Positions 26,213-44,374 of a stretch of 64,000 bases of DNA are shown piece after piece. This DNA is from Qipengyuania atrilutea (GTDB taxonomy: Bacteria; Pseudomonadota; Alphaproteobacteria; Sphingomonadales; Sphingomonadaceae): NCBI RefSeq assembly GCF_013370205.1, contig NZ_JABWGV010000003.1, positions 248,001 through 312,000 on the forward strand, in the 5' to 3' direction. How positions within the stretch are numbered: position 1 is the first letter of the stretch; each line of letters opens with the position of its first letter. The position numbers and the translations under genes were made by a program. The notes beneath the pieces were generated by a model. That model made no database searches, was not told where the DNA came from, and saw nothing but the letters and a program-made list of their open reading frames with translations.

Positions 26213-26530
26213 CTAGACGCTGACGGCGGTTCCGCTGACCGACACCATGAGCATCGAGCCGTTCTGGCCGAGCACTTCGTAGTCGATATCGACGCCGATC
26301 ACGGCATTGCCGCCGAGCGAGGTGGCCTCCGCCTGCATTTCTGCGATCGCTTCCTTGCGGGCGCGGGAAAGCACTTCCTCGTACTTCCCGCTGCGCCCGC
26401 CGACGAGGTCGGTGATGGAGGCGAAGATGTCGCGGAACAGGTTCGCGCCGACAATGACCTCGCCCGTCACGACGCCGAGATACTGCTTCACCGGCCTCCC
26501 TTCGAGCGAGGTGGTGGTGGTGACGATCAT
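26213..26530 (-). CDS. YbjQ/DUF74 family protein
   Basis: A 105-residue protein of the YbjQ (UPF0145) family. The start [25 protein letters not shown] is the family start (ATG 26530), then [40 protein letters not shown] and [31 protein letters not shown]. It forms a pentameric, possibly metal-binding fold. It lies 25 bp after the SDR stop and is therefore likely on the same transcript from the candidate EcfG promoter at 27483. Confidence 0.92.
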   Translation of the reverse strand: MIVTTTTSLEGRPVKQYLGVVTGEVIVGANLFRDIFASITDLVGGRSGKYEEVLSRARKEAIAEMQAEATSLGGNAVIGVDIDYEVLGQNGSMLMVSVSGTAVSV

Positions 26531-26555
26531 GCCGCCTTTTGCGTTACTCCACGGA

Positions 26556-27446
26556 CTAGCCATTGACGATTATTCCTCCGTTGGGATGAAGAACCTGTCC
26601 CGACATATAGGAGGAGTCCTCGCAGGCCAAGAACAGGAAGGCGGGCGCAACTTCGTTCGGCTCGCCCGCACGGCCCATGGGCGTGCTTTCGCCGAAGTCG
26701 TCCATCTCCTCTTCCGGCTGGCCGCCGAAGGGGTTGAGCGGGGTCCAGATCGGTCCTGGCGCGACCGCGTTCACGCGGATGCCGTCCTCGACGAGATTGC
26801 CCGAGAGCGACCGAGTGAAAGCGGTGATCGCGCCCTTGGTCGAACTGTAGTCGAGCAGGATCGGTGCGCCCTTGTACATCGTCACGCTCGTGCAATTCAC
26901 GATGGTCGCGCCCTTTTTCAGATGGGGGCGGGCGGCCTGAACCATGTAGAACATGGAGAAGATGTTCGACTGGAAGGTGCGCTGCAATTGCTCCGCCGTT
27001 ATGTCCTCGACATCGTAATCGGGGTGCTGCTCGCCCGCGATCTGGATGAGTGTGTCGATCCGGCCGAAGATCTCGATCGTCTTGGCTACTAGCTTGTCCG
27101 CTTCTTCCTTCTTGCCGAGGTCGCCGGCGAGCGTGAAGGCTTCCGCACCTTCCGCCTCGCACAGTTCCTTCGTTTTTGCAGCGTCGTCGTGTTCGCAGAG
27201 GTAGGAGATCGCGACCTTCGCACCTTCACGTGCGAACAGCACGGCGGTCGCGCGGCCGATGCCGCTGTCCGCGCCGGTGATTATCGCAACCTTGTCCTTG
27301 AGCCGACCGGAACCGAGATAGCGCGGCTGCCACTTGGGCTTGCGCTCCATCTTGCTTTCGTGGCCCGGCATCCGCGGTTCTTCGGAGATCGGCTCGATGA
27401 AGTCGGCGTTCTCGTGCTTGTCGAGGGTGTCATTGTCGCTGCTCAT
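26556..27446 (-). CDS. SDR family oxidoreductase, general-stress (GSP39/YhdF) type
   Basis: A 296-residue short-chain dehydrogenase with the long N-terminal extension typical of stress-induced YhdF/GSP39-like proteins ([20 protein letters not shown]). The Rossmann motif is [20 protein letters not shown]; catalytic Ser in [10 protein letters not shown], Tyr-x3-Lys in [18 protein letters not shown], and [12 protein letters not shown] follow. The C-terminus [16 protein letters not shown] is typical. ATG 27446 follows GAAGGAAG. A GGAAC-N17-CGTT element 37 bp upstream fits a general stress sigma factor promoter. It probably forms an operon with the YbjQ-like gene; the substrate is unknown. Confidence 0.9.
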   Translation of the reverse strand: MSSDNDTLDKHENADFIEPISEEPRMPGHESKMERKPKWQPRYLGSGRLKDKVAIITGADSGIGRATAVLFAREGAKVAISYLCEHDDAAKTKELCEAEGAEAFTLAGDLGKKEEADKLVAKTIEIFGRIDTLIQIAGEQHPDYDVEDITAEQLQRTFQSNIFSMFYMVQAARPHLKKGATIVNCTSVTMYKGAPILLDYSSTKGAITAFTRSLSGNLVEDGIRVNAVAPGPIWTPLNPFGGQPEEEMDDFGESTPMGRAGEPNEVAPAFLFLACEDSSYMSGQVLHPNGGIIVNG

Positions 27447-27482
27447 GGGGTCTTCCTTCGCTGATTGGCTCGTTAACCATTC

Positions 27483-27508
27483 AACGAAGGTGGGGCGGGG
27501 CGCGTTCC
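27483..27508 (-). promoter_or_regulatory. candidate EcfG (general stress sigma) promoter
   Basis: On the minus strand GGAAC (27508-27504) and CGTT (27486-27483) are separated by 17 bases, matching the GGAAC-N16/17-CGTT consensus of EcfG/SigT promoters in alphaproteobacteria. The -10 part is 36 bp before the ATG of the stress-type SDR gene. Confidence 0.6.
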
Positions 27509-27557
27509 GCATCCCGGCGCACGAACGCGCCCGCCCGGCTATGGCAGCGCGGCTATA

Positions 27558-27794
27558 TCAGCCGAGGCCGAGTGCCGCTTTGTAGGTATCGAGAATCGTT
27601 TCCATCTCGCTGCGGTCGTCGGGCTTCATTTTGCGAAGGCGCACCACCTGCCGCATGATCTTGGGATCGTAGCCAACCGCTTTCGCTTCGGCGTAGACGT
27701 CGCGAATGTCGTCGGCGATGCCTTTCTTTTCTTCCTCGAGGCGCTCGATCCGCTCGATCAGAAGGCGCAGGCGGTCGTCGGTGGCTTCGGCCAT
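27558..27794 (-). CDS. gapR: GapR-family (DUF2312) nucleoid-associated protein
   Basis: A 78-residue helical DNA-binding protein. The sequence [39 protein letters not shown], split here by a coiled coil and the conserved GYDPK turn, with [15 protein letters not shown], is diagnostic for DUF2312. In Caulobacter GapR clamps overtwisted, AT-rich DNA ahead of polymerases. ATG 27794 is preferred; longer upstream frames would be non-native. It lies on the same strand as DUF1244 with about 90 bp between. Confidence 0.92.
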   Translation of the reverse strand: MAEATDDRLRLLIERIERLEEEKKGIADDIRDVYAEAKAVGYDPKIMRQVVRLRKMKPDDRSEMETILDTYKAALGLG

Positions 27795-27882
27795 GGGGTA
27801 GTCTCCGGATTGGATGTGAGAATCGGTTGGCGCCTCGATAGCCAGCCAATCGGGAGCCGTGAACCGGAGCGCGCAATTATCC

Positions 27883-28191
27883 TCAAGCGTTTTTCGCGAC
27901 GCTCGCTTGCATCCGGTCGAGCTGCTCTTGGGTCGCGGGTGTCTGCCGCGTCGCTTTCCATTCGTCTGCCGGCATGCCGTGGATGAGTTCGCGCGCTTCG
28001 ACCTTGTCCCCCTCGTAGCCCGCATCGCGGATCCAGTCGGCGAGGCAATTGCGGCAGAAGCCCGACAGACCCATCAGGTCGATGTTCTGTGCATCGTGTC
28101 GGTGCCGCAGATGGCGCACCAGCCGCCGGAAGGCTTCCGCTGCGACAGCATCGTCCAGCCGGTCCAGTTCGTCTGCAGAATTCGTATCCAT
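27883..28191 (-). CDS. DUF1244 family protein
   Basis: A 102-residue protein of the alphaproteobacterial DUF1244 family. Signature parts are [34 protein letters not shown] and [22 protein letters not shown], including the conserved CRNC pair, perhaps a metal site. The start ATG 28191 gives the usual length. The function is unknown. It is divergent from pyk and upstream of gapR, a neighbourhood common in Sphingomonadales. Confidence 0.88.
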   Translation of the reverse strand: MDTNSADELDRLDDAVAAEAFRRLVRHLRHRHDAQNIDLMGLSGFCRNCLADWIRDAGYEGDKVEARELIHGMPADEWKATRQTPATQEQLDRMQASVAKNA

Positions 28192-28253
28192 CGCTTGCTT
28201 CCCGCTTTCTATATAACTTGTGTTGGAATGCGCGTCTGCCATAGGACTGCGCC

Positions 28254-29765
28254 ATGCAAAACCCCGATATGCAGACCGAGAACGACCGCAAGCCCGACCT
28301 CGATCCCCGCGGCCGCAAGATCAAGATCCTGGCGACGATCGGCCCGGCGAGCCGCTCGCCCGAAATGCTCAGGCGGCTGTTCAAGGCGGGCGTGGATGCC
28401 TTCCGCGTCAACATGAGCCACGGCGACCACGCCACACATGCCGAAACGATTGGTAATATCCGTGCGCTCGAACGTGAGGTGAACCACCCCATCGCGATCC
28501 TGTGCGACCTGCAGGGACCGAAGCTGCGCGTCGGCACATTCAAGGACGGAAAGGCGGTCATCCGCCATTCGGGGCATTTCACGCTCGACCGGCGCGACGA
28601 GCCCGGCGACGAGACTCGCGTCCAGCTTCCGCATCCCGAGCTTTTCGGACTGCTGGAGAAGGGGCAACGCCTGCTTATCAACGACGGCAAGATCCGCCTG
28701 AAGGTGATCCGCGCCGACGACGACGAAATCCTGTGCTCGGCGGAAGTCGGCGGGGTCATCTCCGACCGCAAGGGCGTCAACGTGCCCGATGCCGAAGTGC
28801 CGATTCCCGCATTGACCGAAAAGGACCGCCGGGACCTTGCCTTCGCGGTGAAGCACGATGCGGACTGGATCGGCCTCAGCTTCGTGCAGCGGCCCGAAGA
28901 CCTTGCCGAAGCCCGCAAGCTGATGGGCGGGTACGGCGCTTTGTGCGCCAAGATCGAGAAGCCGATGGCGGTTCGCCGGCTCGACGAGATCATCGAACTG
29001 TCGGACGGCGTCATGGTGGCGCGCGGCGACCTCGGCGTGGAACTCAATCCCGAAGAAGTGCCGCCGCTGCAGAAGAAGATCGTGAATGCCACCCGCAACG
29101 CGGGCAAGCCGGTGATCGTCGCCACGCAAATGCTCGAAAGCATGATCGAAAGCCCTGCGCCGACCCGCGCCGAAGTCTCCGACGTGGCGAACGCGGTCTA
29201 CGACGGGGCGGACTGCGTGATGCTGTCGGCCGAGACCGCGGCAGGCGAATGGCCGGAGGAAGCGGTCACGATCATGGACCGGATCGCGGTTCAGGTGGAG
29301 CGGGATGACGCCTATCTGGAACGCGTGCGGCTGCTCGACACGCCGCCCGACCGGACGACCGCCGACGCGCTCAGCCATGCCTGCATGACCATCGCCGACA
29401 CGGTCGACATCCGCGCGATTACCGTTTTCACCGGCTCCGGCTCTACCGCGCGGCGCGTGGCGCGCGAGCGGCCTTCGGTGCCAATGCTGGTGCTCACTCC
29501 CTCGCAGCGCACGGCGCGGCGCGTGGCGCTGCTGTGGGGCGCGCATCCGGTCGCCACCAAGGACATCGGCAGCTTCGAGGAGATGATCGCCAAGGGCAAG
29601 CGCATGGCGCTTCGTCACGGGTTTGGCGAAGCTGGCAACAAGCTCATCGCGCTGGCAGGGGTCCCGTTCGGCACACCCGGCGCGACCAACCTGCTGCACG
29701 TCGTCACGCTGACGGGTAACGAACTCGACGAATACGACGCACAGCGGGCGCTCGAACCGGGCTAG
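28254..29765 (+). CDS. pyk: pyruvate kinase
   Basis: A 503-residue pyruvate kinase converting phosphoenolpyruvate and ADP to pyruvate and ATP. The barrel domain begins KIKILATIGPASRSPEMLRRL; FRVNMSHGDH, the lid domain with DLQGPKLRVG, LLINDGKIRLKV, then the active-site Lys in ALCAKIEKPMAVRRL and MVARGDLGVELNPEEVP and MLESMIESPAPTRAEVSDVANAV. The C-terminal domain carries TGSGSTARRVARERP. The N-terminus has about 15 residues more than the core family; Met at 28269 is an alternative start. Its stop overlaps the convergent histidine kinase gene by four bases. Confidence 0.96.
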   Translation: MQNPDMQTENDRKPDLDPRGRKIKILATIGPASRSPEMLRRLFKAGVDAFRVNMSHGDHATHAETIGNIRALEREVNHPIAILCDLQGPKLRVGTFKDGKAVIRHSGHFTLDRRDEPGDETRVQLPHPELFGLLEKGQRLLINDGKIRLKVIRADDDEILCSAEVGGVISDRKGVNVPDAEVPIPALTEKDRRDLAFAVKHDADWIGLSFVQRPEDLAEARKLMGGYGALCAKIEKPMAVRRLDEIIELSDGVMVARGDLGVELNPEEVPPLQKKIVNATRNAGKPVIVATQMLESMIESPAPTRAEVSDVANAVYDGADCVMLSAETAAGEWPEEAVTIMDRIAVQVERDDAYLERVRLLDTPPDRTTADALSHACMTIADTVDIRAITVFTGSGSTARRVARERPSVPMLVLTPSQRTARRVALLWGAHPVATKDIGSFEEMIAKGKRMALRHGFGEAGNKLIALAGVPFGTPGATNLLHVVTLTGNELDEYDAQRALEPG

Positions 29766-30802
29766 GCGGCGGGTTCTGCCTGTTGCTGCGTCAGGCTGAC
29801 GCGGCAACCCTGCGGGGTCAGATCAATATCGAAGCTCGCTCCGGCCTGGCGCGCGAACGCTTCGAACAGCCGTGTACCGAGCCCGGTGGATTGCGCCTGC
29901 GCCAGCGCGGCTTCGCTCGGGCGTCCGGTGTCGCTGACGACGAGCGACCATCCTTCGGGTCGCTGGCTCAGAGCCACGTCGATCCGTCCGCCTTCACCAT
30001 CGGCGAAAGCGTATTTCGCGCAGTTCGTGAGCGCCTCGTTGGTGAACAGGCCGATCGCCACTGCCGTTTCGCGGTCCATCTCGACGGGATCGACCTGTAC
30101 CATGACCTTGATCGTATCGTCGAGCGCTGCCTTGCGAAACCGCTCGACCACGTCGCGCAGATAGCTGTCCATCTCGACCGCAGCGCCTTTGCCGTGACTG
30201 TCGCTGAGATTGGTATAGGCGCTGGCGAAGGAATGCAGCCGGCCGATCGCCTGGGTGAGGACCGCCTTGCTTTCCTCGTTTTCGAGCCCGCGCTGCTGCA
30301 GTTCGAGCAGGCTGACCGACAACGCGAAGTTGTTCTTCGTCCGGTGGTCGAGTTCGCTCAGCAGCATCTGGCGGCGTTCGATCTCTTCGTCGCGCTCCCG
30401 CGCGTAGACGCAGCCCGAATAGCGGAACATCTCGGCGAAGATGAGGACGATGAGAGCGGCGGTGGAATTGAGCACGACGCGCGCCGGATCGCTTGGGTCC
30501 TCGAAATGCAGCGAATTCGCGGTCGGCAGCACGAAATACCACGCCCAGAAGAAACAGATGAGATAGGCGACGAGGCCTGACAGCCAGCGCCCGAACAATG
30601 TCGCGAGCAGCACCGTGGGGTAAACGAAGGCAAATGGACCTGACGTGGGCGCAACGATATCGATCAGACTGCGCAGCAGGATCATCGCCACGGCGCAGGT
30701 GAGGCCGAACACGACCTGCGCGAGCCTCTGGCTTGCTTTGCCTTCGACGAGCCGGACGACGTCGAACTCGGTCAACCTGCTGATCAGTGGGGCATTTGCC
30801 AT
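29762..30802 (-). CDS. membrane-bound HisKA_2-type sensor histidine kinase
   Basis: A 346-residue sensor kinase (ATG 30802; GTG 30841 possible). The N-terminal part has a DUF4118-like membrane block (VFGLTCAVAMILLRSLIDIV, FAFVYPTVLLATLFGRWLSGLVAYLICFFWAWYF broken here by loops, ALIVLIFAEMF). The phosphoacceptor is in LLSELDHRTKNNFALSVSLL, the HisKA_2 H-box, and the ATPase domain has TNEALTNCAKYAF (N box), VVSDTGRP and STGLGTRLFEAFARQAG. This kinase class often feeds the general stress response or light signalling in alphaproteobacteria. No response regulator is adjacent. The signal is unknown. Confidence 0.88.
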   Translation of the reverse strand: MANAPLISRLTEFDVVRLVEGKASQRLAQVVFGLTCAVAMILLRSLIDIVAPTSGPFAFVYPTVLLATLFGRWLSGLVAYLICFFWAWYFVLPTANSLHFEDPSDPARVVLNSTAALIVLIFAEMFRYSGCVYARERDEEIERRQMLLSELDHRTKNNFALSVSLLELQQRGLENEESKAVLTQAIGRLHSFASAYTNLSDSHGKGAAVEMDSYLRDVVERFRKAALDDTIKVMVQVDPVEMDRETAVAIGLFTNEALTNCAKYAFADGEGGRIDVALSQRPEGWSLVVSDTGRPSEAALAQAQSTGLGTRLFEAFARQAGASFDIDLTPQGCRVSLTQQQAEPAA

Positions 30803-30975
30803 CGCTCTTAATTGACCCCTGCTCAAGACAGCTTCCCTCACCGCTACATTAGATCGTATCGTCTTATTGGTAAAATGAATTGCGCCACGGCCAACATAGT
30901 TAAGTCCTCAGGCGAAAATCGTTTCGCTCATCAGCACCGCGGACTCTTGTATTTTTGTCTGCGTACGGACAAACG

Positions 30976-31794
30976 ATGCGCATGGATATCATTGCCCTTC
31001 TGAGCGATCCTGCCGCTTGGCTCGCGCTTTTGACCCTCATCGCGCTGGAAGTCGTTCTCGGCGTCGATAATCTCATCTTCATCGCGATCCTGTCGAACAA
31101 GCTGCCCGAGCATCAGCAGTCGAAGGCGCGGCGCATCGGCCTGTCGCTGGCGCTGATTATGCGCATCGGCCTTCTTATGCTGATCGGCTGGATCGTGACG
31201 CTGCAGGAGCCGCTGTTCGATCTCGGCATTACCGGTCCGCCGGTCGAGGGCACGAACAAAGCCAGCTTCGAAACCGCCTTTTCAGGCCGCGACCTGATCC
31301 TTCTCGCAGGCGGGCTGTTCCTGCTGTGGAAGGCGACGAAGGAAATCCACCATTCGATGGAACCGGAAGACAATTCGGGCGACATCATGGACAAGACGCC
31401 GAGCATGGCGGACGCCGCCAAGGCGAGCTTCGGTGCAGTCATCGCGCAGATCATCGCCATCGACCTCGTCTTCTCGGTCGATTCCATCCTGACCGCAGTC
31501 GGCATGACCGACGAGATTCCGATCATGGTCACCGCCGTCGTCATCACCGTGGGCGTGATGATGGTCGCCGCCGACCCGCTGGCCCGCTTTATCGAGAAGA
31601 ACCCGACGCTGGTGATGCTGGCGCTGGCGTTCCTCGTGATGATCGGCCTGGTGCTGATCGCGGACGGCCTCGGCTTCCATGTGCCCAAGGGGTATATTTA
31701 CGCGGCGATGGGCTTCTCGGTCGGGGTCGAACTGCTCAACATGGTTCAGCGGAACCGGCGGGCGAAGGAAAGGGCCGTGGCGGCCGGCGAATAG
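30976..31794 (+). CDS. TerC-family integral membrane protein
   Basis: A 272-residue TerC/YgjT-type membrane protein. The two signature acidic helices are present: [22 protein letters not shown] and [20 protein letters not shown], with the ExxLGxDN and DxxFSxDS patterns. Seven hydrophobic helices can be counted. TerC proteins are implicated in manganese or calcium export, or metalation of exported enzymes. ATG 30976 (or 30982) is likely, as TTG 30955 lacks a binding site. No yybP-ykoY riboswitch was recognisable in the leader. Its stop abuts the convergent gltX gene. Confidence 0.9.
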   Translation: MRMDIIALLSDPAAWLALLTLIALEVVLGVDNLIFIAILSNKLPEHQQSKARRIGLSLALIMRIGLLMLIGWIVTLQEPLFDLGITGPPVEGTNKASFETAFSGRDLILLAGGLFLLWKATKEIHHSMEPEDNSGDIMDKTPSMADAAKASFGAVIAQIIAIDLVFSVDSILTAVGMTDEIPIMVTAVVITVGVMMVAADPLARFIEKNPTLVMLALAFLVMIGLVLIADGLGFHVPKGYIYAAMGFSVGVELLNMVQRNRRAKERAVAAGE

Positions 31795-31795
31795 C

Positions 31796-33142
31796 CTAGC
31801 CGCCGGCGGCGCGCTGCAGCCGCGAGCGCGCCTTTTCTTCCCCAATGACGGGCAGCAATTCGCGCATGTCGGGGCCAGAGCCCTGTCCGGTGAGCGCAAG
31901 GCGCAGTGGCAGGAACAGCGCCTTGCCCTTGCGCTCTGTCTGTTCCTTCAGCGCGCCGGTCAGCTCATGCCACGGGTCTTCGCTGTCCCATGACAGGGTA
32001 TCGGCAGCGAGGGCGAGGAAGGACTGGTCCTCTACCGAAAACTGCGGAAGCTCGATCGGGCCGGTGACGATGCGCCACCAGTCCTGCGCCTCGCTTACCT
32101 TGCTAAGGTTGGGCCGGACGGCGTGCCACGCGGCTTCGTCCATCCCTTCGGGCAGGCGCTGTGCTGCCTCGGCGTAGTCCATCGCGTGGACCAGCGCGGC
32201 ATTGAGGCGCGTCAGTTCTTCATCGTCGAATTTCGCCGGAGCACGGCTGAAAGTTGCGAGGTCGAAGCCTTCCACGAGCGTGTTCATGTCGGCGATCGGC
32301 TCGACCGGCCGCGAGGTGCCAAGCCGTGCGAGCAAGGCGTTTATCGCCATCGGCTCGATATCGGCCTCGCGGAATGCATCGCAGCCGAGCGAACCGAGCC
32401 GCTTCGACAGCTTGCCCTCCTTGCCGACCAGCAGCGCGGTGTGCGCGAAAGCGGGCTGCGCCGCGCCCATCGCTTCGAACATCTGGATCTGCATCGCGGT
32501 GTTGGACACATGATCCTCGCCGCGGATTACGTCGGTTACGCCCATCGCGATATCGTCGAGCGCGCTCGGCAGCATGTAGAGCCACGAGCCGTCCGCGCGG
32601 CGGATTACCGGATCGGATAGCTGCGCCGGATCGAACGACTGCGGCCCGCGCACCCCGTCCTCCCAGCTGATGGGGGTATCGTGGTCAAGCTTGAAGCGCC
32701 AATGCGGCGCGATCCCGGCGGCTTCCTTCTCGGCGCGCTGCTCGTCCGTCAGCGCGAGGGCTGCCCGGTCGTAGATCGGTGGCTTGCCGCGGCCGAGCAG
32801 AATCTTGCGCTTGAGGTCCAGTTCCTGTGCAGTTTCGTAGGCCGGATATACGCGCCCGCTCGTCTTGAGCTTCGCAAAACCAGCTTCGTAAGTTTCGAGG
32901 CGCTGCGACTGACGTTCCTCGCCATCGGGCCCCATGCCGAGCCAAGCAAGATCGCTGCGAATGGCTTCGACATATTCCTCTTTCGAACGCTCCGCATCCG
33001 TATCGTCGATCCGCAGCAAAAACGTGCCGCCCTGCTGCCGCGCTTTCAGGAAATTGTGCAGGGCCGTGCGGATATTGCCGACGTGCAGGCGGCCGGTCGG
33101 CGAGGGAGCGAAACGGGTTACGGTACGAGGGGTATCAGACAT
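31796..33142 (-). CDS. gltX: glutamyl-tRNA synthetase
   Basis: A 448-residue class I aminoacyl-tRNA synthetase. The HIGH-like site is in RFAPSPTGRLHVGNIRTAL, followed by FLLRIDDTDAERSKEEY, WLYMLPSALDDIAMGVTDVIRGEDH and the KMSKS-like GKLSKRLGSLG. The C-terminal anticodon domain ends with LRLALTGQGSGPDMRELLPVIG. Alphaproteobacteria often carry two GltX proteins, one of which charges tRNA-Gln for amidation; which type this is cannot be decided here. It is a single gene with no evident operon partner. Confidence 0.95.
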   Translation of the reverse strand: MSDTPRTVTRFAPSPTGRLHVGNIRTALHNFLKARQQGGTFLLRIDDTDAERSKEEYVEAIRSDLAWLGMGPDGEERQSQRLETYEAGFAKLKTSGRVYPAYETAQELDLKRKILLGRGKPPIYDRAALALTDEQRAEKEAAGIAPHWRFKLDHDTPISWEDGVRGPQSFDPAQLSDPVIRRADGSWLYMLPSALDDIAMGVTDVIRGEDHVSNTAMQIQMFEAMGAAQPAFAHTALLVGKEGKLSKRLGSLGCDAFREADIEPMAINALLARLGTSRPVEPIADMNTLVEGFDLATFSRAPAKFDDEELTRLNAALVHAMDYAEAAQRLPEGMDEAAWHAVRPNLSKVSEAQDWWRIVTGPIELPQFSVEDQSFLALAADTLSWDSEDPWHELTGALKEQTERKGKALFLPLRLALTGQGSGPDMRELLPVIGEEKARSRLQRAAGG

Positions 33143-33191
33143 GCGCGGCGTTTAGCGGCGCGCCTGCGTTTTGGCGATAGGGAAGGGCAGT

Positions 33192-35534
33192 TCAGGCGCG
33201 CAGGTCGCTATCGGAAGTCCGTCCGCGAGCTTCGTCGCGCTTGCGCCGGTAGTCGAGAATGCCCTCTTCGGGTTCGCCGAGCCCGCTCGTATCGAGCGCT
33301 GCGCCTGAAAGCCGGCCGGCGGGCAGCGGCTCGCAGATGAGGAACCCCTGCGCTTCCGTACAGCCGAGCCGCCGAAGCAGTTCGAGCTGTTCGGGACGTT
33401 CCACCCCTTCCGCGATGGTCGTCATGCCGAGCGCATCGGCAAGCCGGGTGATAGTCGTGACGATCGCCTGGCTGCTGCGGCTTTCGGCCACCTCAGTCAC
33501 GAAATCGCGGTCGATCTTGATCCGGTCGAAGGGGAATTTCCTGAGGTAGCTAAGCGAGGAATAGCCCGTTCCGAAATCGTCGAGCGAAATCGATGTGCCC
33601 ATTTCCCGAAGCTTGATGAGCGTCTGCTGGTTGGCTTCGCTGCCGTCGAGTATGACGTGCTCGGTGATCTCGAAATCGACGCGCGCCGGGTCGATACCGC
33701 TGTCTTCGATCGCTTCGCTGACGGCACTCGCGAGCCGGGGGCTTTTGACCTGCGTCGGCGAGAGGTTGATCGCGACGCGCAGGTTATCGGGCCAACGTGC
33801 CGCATCCATCATCGCGCAGTGCGTGATCCACTCGCCCAGCGGCACGATGAGCCCGCTCGTCTCGGCAACGTCGAGAAAAGCGTTGGGGTGCAGCAATCCG
33901 CGCTCCGGATGCTTCCAGCGAACCAGCGCCTCGTAGCCGGTCAGCGCGCCAGTCGCGAGCGAGACGACCGGCTGGTAATGCATGACCAGCTCCTCGCGCA
34001 CTATCGCCTCCCGCAGTTGTTGTTCGATGATGCGGCGATCGCGGCTCGCATCGTCGAGCGAGGGGTCGAACAGCGCAAACTGGTCGCGGCCTTTCGCCTT
34101 GGCTGCATAGAGCGCGAGATCGGCCTGCCGCAGCAGTTCGAGCGCGTTGCAGTCCGCATCCGCGCAGCGTGCGACCCCGACACTGGTCGAGATGCGGTAG
34201 ATGATCCCATCGATCTCGAACGGCGCACGCATGACGGTCAGGAAACGGTGCGCGCGTTCCATGAGTGTGGCATCGCCAGCGCTCGTCTCGATCAGGATGG
34301 CAAATTCGTCTCCGCCGAGGCGCGCGACGAGGTCGTCCGGCCTGACCTCGAGCTGCAGCCGGGCGCCGACTTCGCACAGCAGCAGATCGCCCACGACGTG
34401 GCCTTTGGTGTCGTTGATGCCCTTGAAATCGTCGAGGTCGAGATAGAACAGTACGACGTTGCGCTTCTCGCACCAGGCGCGATCGAGCGCGCTGCGCAGC
34501 CGCTCGTTGAACAGGTAGCGATTGGCAAGGCCGGTCAGGCCGTCGAAATGCGCCATCTGGCTGACGCGCTGTTCGGCAAGCTGCGTATCCGTGACATCGC
34601 GGGCCACGCCGCTCATCATGCCGTTTTCCCGCGGCCGCGCGGACAGTTCCCAGTACCGCGTTTCGCCCGCCGCCTTGATCGGGACGACGAGTTCTCGAAA
34701 AGCTTCGAGCGCGTTCAGGTGTTCGGCGAGGCGGCTGCGCGCGCTGCCCTGTTCGAACAGTTCTAGGAACGATTGGCCTTCGAGGTTTGCCGGCACCCGC
34801 GCAGCGGCCTGTCCGAAGCGCCGCGAAACGTCGAGAAGCTTGCCCGCCTTGTCGACCGTCCACAGCCAGTCTGAGGAATGCTCCTCATAATCATTAAGCA
34901 GCATCCGGACGGTCGAGGCGCTTTCCGCGCGTTCGACCTCGTGGCGCACGCTCGCGACGAAGGTCCGCTCCTGAATGCTGATCGATCTGAGAAGCGTGAA
35001 GGCGTATGCAAGGATCAGTAGGCTGAAGATCAGCGACGTCTCGCCGGCGACGATCCAGCCCGCCACGAGAAAACCGATGCACAGCAGCGTGACGTGGACC
35101 TGCGCTGCTGCCGGTGCGTGGCGGCACATAAGCAGGGCGGACACGAAGATGCCCGTTCCGACGGCCACCACCAGCGTCAGCGCCAGTCCGCTGGAAACGC
35201 TCGCCGCGACGACCAGGCTGATCGCCCAGCCCGCGCTGCTGGCGTGCATCGCGCGGTTGACCCGCTTCCACAGGCGTTCGAGATCGGGAAGCGGGGTCTG
35301 GCCGAGGCTGATGTCGCGCAGCAGCCAGGCACGGTGAAAGATCGAGGCGGCGCTCACCAGCGTCCAACCGAGTATGAAGAACGCATTTACGACGTTCACG
35401 AGCGAAGCGGCGAGCACCAGCACGGATACGAGCGAGGCGAACAGCCCGAGCGGCGCGGCACGCATCACGGCGTCGAGCCGCCGGACGAGCAGCTCCCGCT
35501 TGATCGATTCCTCTATGGACAACGCTCGCGCCAT
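33192..35534 (-). CDS. membrane-bound PAS-GGDEF-EAL protein (c-di-GMP turnover)
   Basis: A 780-residue signalling protein (ATG 35534; TTG 35573 would add 13 residues). Residues 1-190 hold several hydrophobic helices (FASLVSVLVLAASLVNVV, FFILGWTLVSAASIF, AISLVVAASVSSGLALTLVV). A PAS domain follows (about 220-330, DYEEHSSDWLWTVDKAG). The GGDEF domain has an intact RLGGDEFAIL signature and an inhibitory-site RPDD five residues before it. The EAL domain is also intact: GYEALVRWKHPERG, NLSPTQ, EITEHVILDG, DDFGTGYSSLSYLRKFP, KIDRDFV and EGVE. Both synthesis and hydrolysis of cyclic di-GMP are therefore possible. Two palindromes lie upstream. Confidence 0.93.
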   Translation of the reverse strand: MARALSIEESIKRELLVRRLDAVMRAAPLGLFASLVSVLVLAASLVNVVNAFFILGWTLVSAASIFHRAWLLRDISLGQTPLPDLERLWKRVNRAMHASSAGWAISLVVAASVSSGLALTLVVAVGTGIFVSALLMCRHAPAAAQVHVTLLCIGFLVAGWIVAGETSLIFSLLILAYAFTLLRSISIQERTFVASVRHEVERAESASTVRMLLNDYEEHSSDWLWTVDKAGKLLDVSRRFGQAAARVPANLEGQSFLELFEQGSARSRLAEHLNALEAFRELVVPIKAAGETRYWELSARPRENGMMSGVARDVTDTQLAEQRVSQMAHFDGLTGLANRYLFNERLRSALDRAWCEKRNVVLFYLDLDDFKGINDTKGHVVGDLLLCEVGARLQLEVRPDDLVARLGGDEFAILIETSAGDATLMERAHRFLTVMRAPFEIDGIIYRISTSVGVARCADADCNALELLRQADLALYAAKAKGRDQFALFDPSLDDASRDRRIIEQQLREAIVREELVMHYQPVVSLATGALTGYEALVRWKHPERGLLHPNAFLDVAETSGLIVPLGEWITHCAMMDAARWPDNLRVAINLSPTQVKSPRLASAVSEAIEDSGIDPARVDFEITEHVILDGSEANQQTLIKLREMGTSISLDDFGTGYSSLSYLRKFPFDRIKIDRDFVTEVAESRSSQAIVTTITRLADALGMTTIAEGVERPEQLELLRRLGCTEAQGFLICEPLPAGRLSGAALDTSGLGEPEEGILDYRRKRDEARGRTSDSDLRA

Positions 35535-35589
35535 CGCGTTCGACAATTCCCGTGCGGTATAAGCTTTCGGCAAGCTAACCGATCATTCC

Positions 35590-35621
35590 TAAGAATTCTT
35601 AATGTTTCACCGCAGTGAAAC
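35590..35621. promoter_or_regulatory. two adjacent palindromes upstream of the GGDEF-EAL gene
   Basis: TAAGAATTCTTA (35590-35601) is a perfect 12-bp palindrome; three bases further GTTTCAC-CGCA-GTGAAAC (35604-35621) is a perfect 7-bp stem with a 4-base loop. Neither is followed by a T run, so operator sites or a 5' leader structure are more likely than a terminator. Confidence 0.45.
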
Positions 35622-35719
35622 GGTCCCGGGAAATGGTGGCGCTCATGGCGCGTGGCTAATTCCACCGGAGCCAAGGGCGCTTGGACGAGCGCTCTCTGCG
35701 GCAAGGCGGAGCGGGCGCG

Positions 35720-35751
35720 AAAAACCCCGCCGAAGTTTCCTCCGGCGGGGT
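35720..35751 (-). terminator. rho-independent terminator after rpoC
   Basis: On the minus strand ACCCCGCCG and CGGCGGGGT form a perfect 9-bp stem around a ten-base loop, followed by TTTT, about 30 bp after the rpoC stop. Confidence 0.88.
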
Positions 35752-35779
35752 CTTTCAGTTCAGCAACCAGCGGTAAGGC

Positions 35780-40105
<4,326 letters not shown>

Positions 40106-40174
40106 GTTGTCATCCCTGAAGGGTGAAATCGTTCGGGTGGGCTGGAAAGGGCGACCCGCGGGCCGCCCCACCCG

Positions 40175-44374
<4,200 letters not shown>

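Noticed and set aside
30842-30975. Possible yybP-ykoY manganese riboswitch before the TerC gene
   Set aside because: The conserved core sequences of this riboswitch could not be found; only a weak imperfect inverted repeat is present.
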